From positions 14,670,720-14,734,719 of the forward strand of contig JACBWW010000017.1 of NCBI GenBank assembly GCA_020086605.1: 64,000 bases of DNA. The letters run 5' to 3'. The notes under the pieces are model-generated. The model made no database searches, was not told the origin of the DNA, and was given only the letters and a program-made list of their open reading frames with translations. Within the stretch, counting starts at the first letter, position 1; every line of letters begins with the position of its first letter. Of this stretch, positions 13,220-26,100 are shown piece after piece. Position numbers and translations under genes: made by a program. The stretch is from Lanius collurio (Eukaryota > Chordata > Aves > Passeriformes > Laniidae).

Positions 13220-13570
13220 ATTTTTCCTCTTCAGCCTCCCGGTGCAGAAATGCCAGTCCGTGGGCCGGGAAAGGGCGGTGCTTTTCGTGGGCAGAGGCTG
13301 CCGGGGCTCTGCCTGCTCCTCCGCAGCCGGCCGCGGAGTTGGTAGGAGTCAGTGGCTCAACCAGTTCCGTAGCCACATTTTTGGCAGCCAAACTCGGCCT
13401 GATTAAATTCTAAAGCCCAGTCTGCCTTCTACCACGCCAAGGATCTCTGACCCCACGCAGCAGGTCCCTGTCCGAAACAGCTCCAAGGAAAGCAGCCGCG
13501 CCCCCGCGCTCCGGCTGCGCGCTGAGTACCGCGCCCGGCGCGGAACCGGGGCTGGGAAAGCGAGATCAGG
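13220..13570. promoter_or_regulatory. Isolated CpG-rich patch
   Basis: A short block with high GC and many CpGs stands out in AT-leaning intergenic DNA, densest at 13490-13560. It could be a small promoter or enhancer. No coding exon is recognised next to it. Confidence 0.4.
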
Positions 13571-16500
13571 GCAGCATGTGAACTGTGTCAGCCCTCCGTG
13601 CTGTGTGCCTCCTGCACGGATAGGTAACGGATGAATTCTCTGTATCTCCCAGCTCCTCCCTCTTCCCCCGTTGTTTGGTCTGTACTCTGAAGCCTTCCCT
13701 GCATTGTGTCCCATTTTTCCAATGCCCAGTTCCATGATCTCGGAGATTCTTGAGCTCACTTTACCGAGGGAGGACTGATGAGCCCAGCCTGAAGAGAGAC
13801 CTCTGCTACCACTTAGAGGAGCTGCATCCCAGCTCCCCTCCCCCAGCCCCTTCAACACCACCCACACAGCAATCCATCAGCATCACCCTTGGAGCATCTG
13901 GGGGCAACATGTAATTAGGAATGATGCTGTCTGCCATTTATAGACACACTACTGCAGGGAAAGGCTGGTGAAAGTAATACCCACCGACAGACATACCTCA
14001 GAGCGTGCATCGAACATAAATGGGGAAAAGTAATGGAAAGGTGGAAGAAAGATACAGAGAGAGAAGGATGAAAGCAGCAGTGTAATCCACACAGCTTTAA
14101 ACCAAAGCAGTCATTAAAATATCCTCTCAGTGTGATTGTGACATAGTTGGACAATAAAAGTTTATTTGAATAAATAAACCAATTCTGTGAAATAGGAACA
14201 TTCACTCTTGCTGGGTAAGTAGAGCAGCATTTGCTCTGTGATTCTCTTACTCAGATACAACCCACAGAAACTTCAGGCATCCACACACTGCATTGCCTAT
14301 GCACAGGACATCATGGCACCCATGGTGGTTTTCTCTCAAAGTCTTTTACTGCAAGAGATCTTATTTGAGATTTGCCTGACAGCTGACACTGTGTGTCTCA
14401 TCTCAAGCATGCCTGCTCCTCAGTTTGGGACTGTTTCTTTTCAATTATTTCCTATTTTGAATCACCATCTTGTTTTTTTTTCTTTAAGTATTTGAAAACT
14501 TGGTTGTGCTTACCACGACACTGTAAGTATTTAATATGCAGGCTATGTGTTCGCTCTGGAGCATACATCAGTCTGTTGTCACAGCAAAAAACAGCTGTTT
14601 GTGAGACGCTGTAACAATTCTGCCAACACTCAGTAACTAGCCTTGGATAAAGCAAAGTCAAACAAAAGGAGTGTGAACTATGACAAGCAGTGTGTGGAGT
14701 GGTAATTCAGAAGGGCTGAAGGAGATGTGAAGAGTAATTAGCCAAATAAACAAAAACGGGACAAATTATTTAAGTGCATCATGACTTGGAATCAAGGAAC
14801 AGAGGGAGTACATGAGGACTGGAAAAACACTGGAAGGAGCTAAAGTAGAGATTCCTGCATTTGTCCCACAGAAAAAAATCATGTAGGAGATATGTGCATC
14901 AGTGAATTTCAGTTAAAAGAAATGAAAGGAGGGGAGAAGAGACAGAGAAAAGGTAAGGGAAATCCAGAAGACAGTGACTGAACCACTCTTTTGCTCAGAA
15001 GGAGGAAGGGAAGGAAACAAATAGACCAGCTGCCCACTTAGGGCTCAGCAATATGGCAACAGACAACAAAAACCTGAGCTCTGTGCTTTTGGGGCTATGG
15101 CAAATGCTCTTCTAATGGAGACTCAACTGCCATATGAAGCCGGATCAATTCTCTCCATTGCTCTGTTCTTTCACTTGGTTTGCTCATCTGCAGCAGTAGA
15201 ACTGGTGGCAGTTAAAAAGGATGGAATTTATATCAGGCTTAGAAATTGTACTTGCTGCCTACAGTTTCCCTGCAGAACAGTTTCAAATTACACTGCACTT
15301 GTGTGAAGTTGCAGAGTTTTGTCATCTAACCAGCCCACCAGGCCAGAGTACATAATGGGAGCTGCACCATTGTCATCTGACTGCCATATGCCCCAGCCTG
15401 GAACCTTCCACCAGTGCACAGTCATCCTCAGATCAATAAAAGCTTCTGCCTGGCTGAGGGTTTTCAGGACCAGCTCCCCAGACAAGTAGGATGTCCTGTC
15501 TGCACCATTAACTAACTAACAACCATCTTTTATCTATTCTTCATGTGTCTATCACCACAGGATTCCAACACCACTAGCACCACATTTCATTCATCTGCTA
15601 CATGTTGGAATGAACATTCAGCTGAAGTTTTATTAATTTACTTGTGGATTTTCACGAATTACCTTTTAGTTTTGCGGATTTTTGCAGTTCCTTAAATAGT
15701 TATTGCTTAGGGGTTTTCACACTATGATCCTGAGAGGTGACTTAACTCTGTATGAAAGATGTTTAGCTCTGTTCGTTTGGACTGCTCACATTGAAGGGAA
15801 GGGAGAGGTATATCCCTCTTTCAAGATTCAAATAATATTCATTGAAGTTACAGAAAATTACTTGTGGCCTCAGAGAAGAAGGAAAAAATCCAGATTTTAG
15901 ATTGCTTTTGTAGTTTTGTGCCCTTTCTTTAGGTGTGCAATGATGTAGCTCTGTCTATTTTCACACAGAAGGAATCCAGCTGAGAGTATGTTATATTATA
16001 ACTCCAGATGATGTTCAAGAGGATGAAAAACTCATTTTTCTCAGGTGGTCAGAGAGCAATTCCCAGTAAACTGACATTCTTTCCTCTCTGATCTGAATTC
16101 TGCAGAGGAATTCAAATTGTTTATAAGCCATGTGAAAGATGTTTAAAAAAAAAAAAAAGGATGGTCCTAGACTTTACATTTTCAATTACTTTTCAATCTC
16201 TTAAGAACAGTCATTTAGGCCAGAGTAGTTAAACTGCTATAAAACAGCTGCTAAAGCAGTCTTCTATTGTAAATTAAATGGCAATTTTACCAAACATTTG
16301 CATTGCATGACTACATTAGAATAAACACAAATCCGGATTTTAAAAAACACTTAGGAGGGGAAGGTCTAGGCCTAAAGTAGTGATTCATGACCTCATGATA
16401 ATTTGAGTCCTCGGCAAAAATTTTAACAGATTTTGTTACTAGTAGGTCATGTATGAGACTAAAGAAAAATACAAAAATAAGGGGAGATGGTCCAAACTGG

Positions 16501-16631
16501 AGTTCCATACCTCAGAGGGAAAGTCAAGATTCTGCTCTCGTTGTCGGCCAGGGTATATTACAGGTATAGCTACACCTTCTGAAATGGCAGCTTCTTAAAA
16601 CAAAGCCATCAAAACAGCTCATTTGCTTCAG
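13571..16631. other. Intergenic sequence, nothing recognised
   Basis: No gene or repeat family is recognised. A14 at 16143-16157 is the only notable simple repeat. Confidence 0.4.
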
Positions 16632-16800
16632 TTTAACCAAGGGAATTATCATAGGAAAATGAGTTCTGGTCAGCTACACATTGATGGCACTGGTGAACAG
16701 TTACAACACTTAAAACTCATAGCAGTTTTCAAGCATTATGAATGTCACCCCTGGGACACCCTGAGGAGATGGAAGTCCCCAGTGTGTCAGAGCCAGCCAG
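16632..16800 (+). other. Exon-like segment A (plus strand), unknown product
   Basis: The acceptor-like ATTTGCTTCAG precedes it and the donor AGCCAG|GTAAGA follows. One frame is open for the full 169 nt (56 codons plus one base). No family is recognised. Its phase allows joining to the next exon-like segment at 17199-17311, but the joined frame soon ends in TGA, so a non-coding transcript is as plausible as a coding one. Confidence 0.25.
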
Positions 16801-17021
16801 GTAAGATTGGTGCACCGATGCCAGGCGGACATGGGATGGAGGCAGGGAGAGGAATCTGTAATCTCTCTGCCCTGCAGAGAAATGCTCTGGGTATGGATAT
16901 ACTCTGTCTTTCCTAAGGCAAGGTGGGGTCTTGATCCATGCGAATGAAGGACAGATTTCAGTTACACTGCTCTGGCTGGGACAGCATACAAGCAGCACGG
17001 GCACAAGGCCTGCTCTCCTTG

Positions 17022-17123
17022 AACCCTCTTCAGCCTTCCACTGCCAAATTTCCCTGTCTCTTGTGTGCTCGAAGACCTTGTAGCCTTCATAGATAAGCTG
17101 GTCTAGGATTTGCTCTGGAGTGA
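17022..17123 (-). other. Exon-like segment (minus strand), unknown product
   Basis: A good acceptor, TTTCTTGCTTTCAG, precedes an open frame reading TPEQILDQLIYEGYKVFEHT and then RDREIWQWKAEEG, whose composition looks protein-like. No convincing donor follows, so the lower limit is a guess, and no partner exon was found. It lies about 6 kb beyond the SPAG6 stop on the same strand. I do not recognise the peptide. Confidence 0.28.
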
Positions 17124-17198
17124 CTGAAAGCAAGAAAGTTTCATATTGTTAAACTGCTAATAAATCACTTAAATTTTCTTCCTTTCCATCGTCCCCAG

Positions 17199-17311
17199 AG
17201 CAGGAGGCAGAGCCCCATGACCGAACTCAGGGACAGCTACAGCAAGGAGGTGCTACCCATGAAAGGAGATGGGAAACTTGAAGCTTCCTTAATAACCATT
17301 TCCCAAAGCAG
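17199..17311 (+). other. Exon-like segment B (plus strand), unknown product
   Basis: A long pyrimidine tract ending TTTCCATCGTCCCCAG precedes it and the consensus donor AAAGCAG|GTAAGA ends it. One frame is open over all 113 nt (it includes MTELRDSYSKEVLPMKGDGK). That frame is not the one that continues segment A. The splice sites are strong, but no family is recognised. Confidence 0.27.
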
Positions 17312-19140
17312 GTAAGAGCTGCAACACCAGCACTTTACTGATTCTTCAAACCTCCCTTTCTATCTCATGCTCTGCATGGCCGCAGATTGTTTCCAACACA
17401 CAGCATGAGCCACTCCCCAAGTCTAGAAGGATTTTCCTACCATTCCCTCATTTGAAGCACTGTTGGAGAAGAAAGCAGGGAAGTAATTTTCTTGCTTCTG
17501 CTTTGTTTCCAGTAAAAAGCAGAGCTGTTCAGAGCACAGGTGATGCAGATCTAATGCCCAATTCTCACTGCAATGAAAATTAGATGTGTGCTGCTGGCCT
17601 TGATGGAAATTAGTACCAAAAACCTGGCATTAGTGAGCAGAGGAGCTGCCCATGACCTGCTCTCCACCAGCCTCTACAGATACTTTACAGAGGCAAGTCG
17701 TGTGAAAGCAGACAGAAATAATTTTGATTACATTTTGGTTGACTATGCTTGCAAGTGTGTACATATGTGTATACGGGGAGGGGTTACATAAAGACCAGGG
17801 CAGACTACAAATGGGAGCTGTTCTTTCCAAATTTTATACATTACTTGAGTCACAAAATATTAACTGCACCCAACCCAGTGAACTCCCTTCCCTCTTTGTT
17901 CATATTCACTCTAGTATATCCATCATTTTTGATTCTCTGCTGATTTCCATTGTTGGGGCTTATTTTCTGTGACTTGAGAACCTGAAATTACACTATACAT
18001 CTTTGTAGTTCATTGAACTAACCAGCATTTATTTTAATTTAGTAAGGAAACATTTGGCTGGGTGTGACCAAATAAATACTGTGTCTAAACCAACACAAAT
18101 ATACTTTGCACAAGGCTATAAACCTGTCTCAGAGCTCTAATGATATTGCAAGTCAATGAAGCTTCAGTGTTCTCATTAAAATTATTCCATCAGACCTCTA
18201 TGTTGCATATTATTAATTTTTAACAATAGATTGTAATATAATTTATAGCACTGTGGGGCAACAAAGGCTGGATCCTGGTAGTAATCCAACATTTTAGGTT
18301 GATAATGGCTTTAGCACTGACCTAATATTGAAAGGTGAACGTGTTCACCTATCTTTAACTCAATTTTGAAGTAGGAACAAGCACAAAATTATGAAGAAAA
18401 AGCAAGCCTTCAAAATCTCAGTGGAAATATGCTAAACTGATGACATTAGTACCCTTGCATTGTTCCTCTGGCCTACTGATGCATGAGAGTGAACACAACT
18501 GGTTTCTGCTACGGACAGCAGCTCCCTCAGCACCTCGCTGAGCACTCAGAGCCTCATGATCTGCTCTCCAGGTGGGAGGGACACAGACATGAAACGTGAA
18601 TAACCCAAGTAGGAGTAACTTCTCGTGAAAGGCAGCACAAAATCATTTCCTGATTTAAAAGGCATTCTCACCCTCAAAGTGTGTCTTAGTATTGCTTATA
18701 TGTATTGTCTAACTCAGGGTTTTGTGCTGTATCTAGAAATACAGTACAGCAGTAATAACATAATTAGTATTTTCACTAGCTAAATTACAGAGCTGGCTGC
18801 AGAATAAAGCATAGTAGCATCAATATTATCAGTTAAGTATTATACAAAAATAACATCAATAGTTTCAGTATAGTCACAAGACATAATAATTTTCTCTTTC
18901 TTTATGATCCCTTTAAATTGTGTCAGATGAGGAAACTCGCTAAATCCACTGACTTTTAGTTCAACTCCAATTCTAAAATCAGCATCTCCAAGATTTCCTA
19001 AGTAAATTTTTATAGGTTCTTGAACAATATTTTTTTCTGAATATGGTATCAGTTATAAAGAACTTAAGTTCTGCTGCATCAGTCTCTCATATGAATTTAA
19101 TTTTCCCAGCACTTCTGTAAGTTAACAAAGGAGTAGAACA
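17312..19140. other. Intergenic sequence, nothing recognised
   Basis: Mostly A/T-leaning DNA. It holds an 8-bp inverted repeat, AGGTGAAC-GT-GTTCACCT, at 18333-18350 and otherwise nothing that can be named. Confidence 0.4.
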
Positions 19141-19141
19141 G

Positions 19142-19275
19142 ATACTTCACAGATGAAGATGATGAATCACAGGGATTTGTAATAATTATCCAAGACCATA
19201 AAAGCAATCCTATGTCAGTGCAAGAAGTGGAACCACTGGCTTTGCAATCCAGTCCTATCCCATATTTCCTTTACT
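19142..19275 (+). mobile_element. MIR-like ancient SINE fragment
   Basis: The order of motifs follows the MIR core and 3' half: an ACAGATGAAGATGATGAATC start, then CCAAGACCAT, an AGAAGTGGAACCACTGG segment and an end near TTTGCAATCCAGTCC. It is strongly diverged, and an amniote SINE of related type is an alternative. Confidence 0.45.
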
Positions 19276-22200
19276 CCCCTGGTCACAAAAGGAGATCTAA
19301 AATTCCAACAACCAAGATACTGGAAACCAAGCAGCCATTAAGGATGAGACTGAGGCAAGCACGCTTTCACAGATTCCTCACATGGTGAGACAATTGTCTG
19401 CCACCCCTACATACCCAGAAAACAGAGGACTCCAATTTCTAACAAAGTTGAAAGCATCCCATGGCAATTTTCCATGCTTAAAATTCCCCTTCAGCCAAGC
19501 TAATTCACAACGCCCGAGACCAAATCAAGAACACTTGAAGATCTACTCACACTCCATCCACTTCCTAATTACAGTAACTTTATGCTTTACTTCACAAAAT
19601 GAGATTAATTTCCTCTACCAGTTCCATTCAACTCCTTCAACATTTTGTTCATTTGTTTGTTAAGATGCAGATCTCCAGCAGATTGATCACTTCAGATGAG
19701 ACAAAGCAATGCCTTGGTAAATCCCTCTGGACATGCAGAACATATTATATGCACAAGAGCTGAACTCCTTGAATTTCCCCTTTTCAGATCCTCTAGGTTT
19801 CCAGTCATTCAGATAAAGAATGGAGCTTTTGTAGACCAGTTAATCCATCTGCTGAATGAAATATGGTAAAAGTTCTACACATCCACATGTTCTTTCAAGG
19901 CCCTGGTTTACATCTGTAGATGTAATAATAACTGTAGCAACACAGATAAAAATCATGGCTCAAGCCCTTAGAGAAGATCTTTAGAGACCTGAGTTGAAAA
20001 GTCCCAATGCTGCAGTCAAAGGAACAGGCAAAATGATTTAAGGGCTTACATTTATTTCTGCCAAAGCACTGGCTTAATTTTCTTTGTGTGTCGTAATAAG
20101 CCACCTCTGTGAGAGGGACTCTTACTTGAAATGCCTGTATGTCCTAAGCTTCAAAGTAGGCACCATTGAGTGGGAAACTGAGACAAACATCCAAAGGCAG
20201 TGTAAGGCCCAAGCTGCAAAATTAGCCTATTGTTCATCTTCTCTAGCACCACAGTCACACACTTGCATGAAAACAGCATTTGAATGAATTAGAATGCAAA
20301 TCTACATTTTATTATATGAAATTGAGACAAATGATACACACTTGAAGCCTGCCAGAGTAGCTATTACAAACATTAATATAGTTTTAGAAGATGACTTAAA
20401 CCAAACGAGATGATGGAATAGAAACAGTGCAGAAACACCCTGTGAAACACTACAGGAAAAAAGCAACTCTTGCCATAGTTACATTAGTAAAATACAAATT
20501 AGCATTAATTCTACTGTAAAGGGCTAGATCTGTCACGTTCAGACATGTACCTCCAGGGAAGCCTTCAGCCACAAGGTGTTTGTGCAGCCTGCAGGAAGCA
20601 GCCTGCCAGCAAAGAACAACTGCAGGGGTCTCAAACTTACATGGGAGAGGACTTTGCACTGATGCAGCCTAATGGCATGTGGGCATCATCCAAGAGTCCT
20701 GAAACAAGAGGCCAAATAGCCACTGGTCCAGGCCAGAGCTGCCCAGTGGATGTAAAGATGTATTTATGCTAGGTCTGATTTAGATTGTGCTCCACACAAT
20801 CAGATCGCTTTGAAGGTTTGCCTTGTGCAATCATGTCCTTTGTCAGGAGTCAGAAAAAGACTGTGAAAAGACTGCGAACAAATTGTTTAGGCATTGAAAT
20901 TTAACCCTGTGGAATCCTTACAGTGTAGCGCAGTGTGACACAGCAGGAGCACATTTGTCAGGGGACTGAAGCCTCTTTGCTCTCTCTGCACAAAACATAT
21001 ACATTAGCATTGTGTGGGGTGGGTGTGCTCCCGAGCACACGAGGCAGCTATGGGGACTCACAGCTCCATGCCTCTGCTGCCTCCCATCTGCACGCAGCCC
21101 TCTGCACCACTTCTGCTCTGTTAGGGAAAACAGAGGCTTCAGATCCTTCGAGACTGTCTTGAAGGCCTTCCATTGCATTTTGTTTCAGAGATTGTACAAG
21201 ATTTGATTTTTAAATATCCATAATGCGAGTGAGAAAATTATTGAGTATTACTCTTAACAACAATCCTGTTAAGAGTCTCGAAGTTTTTCCATTTGTGTCC
21301 TAGCATTAATAATGTCAGAACATAAACACTAAAACCAAAAAGGCATTTGGTAGAAGCTAGTCAGTTCCAAGGCTTTTCACTTAGCTGTGAGCTAAGGAAA
21401 AAACCCAGCTGGTGTGGATTCTATACCAACATTCATGACACCAACAGTTTCTGTCTCAGTCTCCATATAGTACGTCCCCTGCTCCTCCTAAAAAGCAGGA
21501 GCCCAGCCCTCTGTAGGAAAAAATTTTAACACAGAATAGCCCACCAATGTTTCTGTGAACTGTTGAAAATTATAGTGAAAAGAATTTTTTAAAAGTAGTC
21601 ATTCAGAATTTGGCAAAGAAAAGCCACTCTAAATATAGTTTCCAAATGCAATCAGTCTTTGCTCCTGCTTTATAAGTAATAGATGAGACTATCTTTCTTT
21701 TATAAACCCATTCAGTTATGTTTAATAAAGTAGACAAGTTTCTCTCCTGTGGAGGTTTTTAAAATACTGTCTTTCCTTGTGGCTGCCAGTATTTTCATAT
21801 TCCATTCCAGAAATACTGTTTAGTAGTCTTCAGGAAAAAAAAAAATTAAAAACCCACACACCCCAAACTGCTGCATATGAGAAAAGGAAAAATGGTTAGA
21901 ACAAAAAATGGTAAATGACAGTTACATATTAGGGAAGACTAGGAGGGTTGTTTGCTGTGTGATACACCAGAGGAGTAAGCAGCACTCTCCACAAGAAGGT
22001 AAAAATAGTTTCAGAATGTTCTACAGATGGGAAAGAGCTCATACCTCTATGTCAATGTGATCTGCAGCTTCAAGACTTAAGTTCCAAACGTGTTTCAACT
22101 CAACTCTTCAGCTATTTCAGCTCTTGAAGGACAAGTCCTAAAGCCGCCTTAGTCCCATCACTCCAATCAATGCAACCTACGTGTGCTCAGATTTCCTCTG

Positions 22201-22521
22201 AATGTGCTCAGAACTTTGCTAATAGTGCTCCTGCAACCAAGCAAATCTCCTCTCTTCTGAGCCACACAAATGTGCTCCTGACCCCTATGGAACCAAAGCT
22301 CCTACAGTCCTTCCCTTTGTGTCCACAGAAGTTCTGACTTCACTCTGTCCTTCTCAAGCAGAGCAACAATGCACAGGCCAACCAGCGTATTGCTCCTTTC
22401 CTCCACAGCGAATCCTGCCTCAATTAGGAGGACTTCTGTAGAAGATTTATCGACCAGGATTACCACACTATCATATCATGCAGAATTCAGCCCTTGTATT
22501 ATCTTCAGATCTGATTATTTC
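19276..22521. other. Intergenic sequence 3' of SPAG6, no gene seen
   Basis: No exon of PIP4K2A, the mammalian downstream neighbour, was recognised here or elsewhere in the left flank. A 9-bp inverted repeat with a 9-nt loop lies at 21250-21276 (ACTCTTAAC and GTTAAGAGT). Confidence 0.4.
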
Positions 22522-22527
22522 TTTATT
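22522..22527 (-). terminator. Candidate polyadenylation signal AATAAA for SPAG6
   Basis: The plus strand reads TTTATT, so the minus strand has a canonical AATAAA about 540 nt after the stop codon. A weaker TATAAA variant about 160 nt after the stop (near 22906-22911), followed by T/G-rich sequence, is an alternative. Transcript data would be needed to choose. Confidence 0.35.
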
Positions 22528-23067
22528 TAGCTGCTACTAACATGTTTGGAGATGTAAAATCACAACACTTTACCTCCTCAAAGGTAGCAGTAGAAGATAC
22601 CTCAGTGCAGAAAAAATACCATAATTACAATAAGCACAGGGGCCAGCTTTCTTCCCCTCATCAAGCTTGGGAAGCTTTAAACAATATGCAAAGGCAAAAG
22701 GGGAAAATAGCAATAGTACTGAGAAGGCTAAAATTTGAATGAGATAACAAACCTTTCTTGTGGAAGGAAAAGGAAATGACTGATTCTAAAAAAGCTTCTG
22801 TGATAAATCATCACCCCTGCATGAAATTCCATTCACAAATGTGGGAATATCTGGTAGTACTGTTAAAGAAAAACAAAAGGGAACAAAAACTTAGCAACAA
22901 ACAAGTTTATAAAGAACAAAATAAAGCTTGCTGGAATTGCTGAACTTTTTCAGTAGTTCAAACAGTAGAAGGAGATTTGAGAATCAAGCAAGGCTTTCAA
23001 CAGCTGTATTTGTATTACAGTCATAAAGGCATAAATGTGAAATGCAGCTCTAATAAAACACTGACGT

Positions 23068-23134
23068 TTATAAAACTGGTTGGTAATTTTCCACCCTTTC
23101 CAGAAGTATCTCAGAATATCCAGGGGAATAATAC
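23068..23134 (-). CDS. SPAG6: SPAG6 terminal coding exon 11 (residues 487-508 and stop)
   Basis: The acceptor CTCTTTCAG|G completes Arg487. The exon then encodes YYSPGYSEILLERVENYQPV, Leu and the TAA at 23070-23068. The tail is one residue shorter than the human one and diverged only at its end. Confidence 0.94.
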
Positions 23135-26100
23135 CTGAAAGAGAAACATTTTGTTTGTGTGTTAGACTACAAGGCATGTTCTGCACAAAGTAATGAAACT
23201 CTATGCATATTTCTGCTGATCAGGAAAAAATCCTAGCATTAAACACTGGTCAAGGAATTCTACAGTTACTCCCCTACAATGTTTTAACACCCTGCTTTTC
23301 AATTTACATTATCATTTATACTTGGATGTCAGGTTTTTAAAAATATATTTAGCTTCTTTTAGGGCACGTAGGTAATTGGTTACATTTTAGGTTCAGATTC
23401 AGCTGCCATAAGCACTGTCTTAACTAAGAAATGTAGATGTTGGCTTCTTTTGAAATTATGGCCTTTAATAAAAAAACATGAGTTTACACAGAACTGTGAG
23501 CCGCCGAATGACAATATTCTGCGGCTGTTTGTCAGACATAAGCACACACCCCAAAACTCATGTGCAGTCTAAATCCATGTGGGGGACACTAATTCTGGAA
23601 CACAAAAAATTGTCACAGTGACCTTCTCTCTCTAATGCCACTCAAGGATGGACATTGTCCAGAAGTTTTCATTAGATTAGGACTCTACAGTGCCATTATT
23701 GTCCTGCTGTTATTCAACTGGTTTTCCACAACAGACCAACTACATGCATCCAATATGCAAGCATCAAAGCTGAATTTAGTTCTTGTTTTACAGGTTAAGG
23801 TTATCTGAAATTTAATACTGTATTATTCTAAAAACATACATCTCAGTATACTTCTTGTTCTGCAGGCATGTAGATTGCCACCTCTGAGCCCTGAAAGCTT
23901 CAACTACAAAGAGAGAGGAACACACCTCCATGTAATGTAGGCCCAAAATATACTCCAAAAAATCCCCAATGCTTTCCCTTAAAGGAAGATCCATTTATCT
24001 TGTTGATTTTAATTTTCTTGATAATTTCTGCACAATTCAACTCTTTTTAAACCTCACATTACTTCTCAGATTGTAAAGCTAACTTTCCAATGCATTACTG
24101 TATTCAGCCTGCAAACAGACTAAAATAGCAGGTCTCCAGGACAAACCCAGAGTTGGATTCTATCACAGCTGCTGTGCCTCAGGCAGCACAACCAACATCA
24201 GGCAGTAGCACAGACAGGCAAGCAGGAGATGCTCAAAGGGGCGTTTTTCTTTATTACATCCTATGCTAGATAAATAACCTTTTTTCACTTACAGGGGTGA
24301 AAAAATAGCTATAACTAAGAAACAGTATTAATAACCAGAAAAGCATAAGCAAATGTCATCTTTCCCTCTGAAGTACTAGCTGCAGAATAAAATTTCTTTA
24401 TGACTTTGCTTCTACCCATTTGACAGCCTCTGGCTTTTCTTTGTGGAGACAAACAGGGCTTCATTTAGTGTGACTTAGTTTGTAGCTACTATTAGCCAAA
24501 GAACTCTGCAGCTACAATTAAAATTGATGATGCAGATTTTCAGAGCCTGTAGAGGGAGTACATGAGTACAACATCCTTCTGATGTGTTGATGGAGTGAAG
24601 GACTGGTAAATGGGTATCTAGAATCTAGGAGGGCATTTCTCTCATTATTACAATTTAGGATGGTGACATTTTGACTGTAAGCTATTTAATAGTGTTTCTG
24701 TATTCATTAAGGGCAAAGTTCAACTTGGTGCAGACAGCTGGTGTATGGTCCTTTTATATAACACTTAAGCCTCATGATGAGGCTCAGGGAGGAAGGGCAG
24801 CTGTGGGCAGACCAACTGTGCAGGAGAGCCTCTGGACCCTCTGTACATCAGAGGAAGTTTCAAAGGAGCCTCTGAATACACTAGTTCAGACACAGCATTA
24901 GGAAAGTCAAGGATGCAACCGAAGATTCACCAATACCTGTATTTTGGAGCCTAAGTAATCCACAAATAAGTTACCAAAATAAACAAAATTTCCCACAGAC
25001 ATTCATAAATATGAGTGATTGTACTGAAGACTCAGAGTCCATCTGGGCAGTGCAGGACTGACTTTTCTTCACACTTTCTTGCAAGAGCCTGATTATTTGG
25101 GCTTTGTCTACAGACAAAGAAATTTGATTCCAAATACAAAAAGAGAAAGTGCTCTAATGTATGTGCCCAAAGGTTGTGTAACCGCTGGGGCAATTAACCA
25201 AATATTATGCTTTGGTTTTATTAAAACCAAAATTCACATAGGAGTTAAATTACTATTTTAAATCCTTCCTTTGTGTTGTTCCTGTGAAAAACATCTAACA
25301 AAGTTATAAGTATGAATTCTTTAAATTTCATTTTCCCTACCTTACTATTTCCTCTGGATAGCAATTGTTAATAGTGTTGATATATTCCTGAAGAAGTGAC
25401 CCAGGTTCTGCTTTTATTTCCTGAACCTTTTTAAGTCCACCAGTTGTTACAAAGAGACGACGTGCTTTACTGTCATGTGGTAACACCTACACACAGAATA
25501 GTACATTTAAAAAAAATTCTTTTGAATGAATCTGTATGCCACTACACTCAAATACTGCTTATTTGTTTTTAATTCAGAGGACAGATAAAATGGAAAATCA
25601 GAGAAGCAAAATCTGTAATGTCAACTGTATTATAACACCCCATTGTATAGGGAAAAAAGACCATAAACCAGTCCTTTATGATTACAACATAATTTAAAAT
25701 GTACTTTAATACATAACATACATAAAATAATGAATTTAATATTTATCTTTACATAAGTAATATTTCCTGTATTATTCCTACAAAGACAATTAAGATTGTG
25801 GAGAATAAATAGATAATAAAAACAGATCACTAACATGGAATAACAACAGCATCTGTTCCACTTAAACCAAGTTATCCAGGTCTTTTATGTCAATTCCCAT
25901 AGTTTAATTGTAGAGCTGAATTTTATATCATTATAATGATCTAGTATAGATTAGTGCATGAAAACAATACTGAGAATTGTTGCAAGTGAACAACACAGCC
26001 TTGAAGCATTACATGCTACCATTAAATTTCTAGATATTAAAATGCTTTAACACACTGTGTAGCCATGGAAGCCTTTTACAAACACACACACAAAGCAAAA

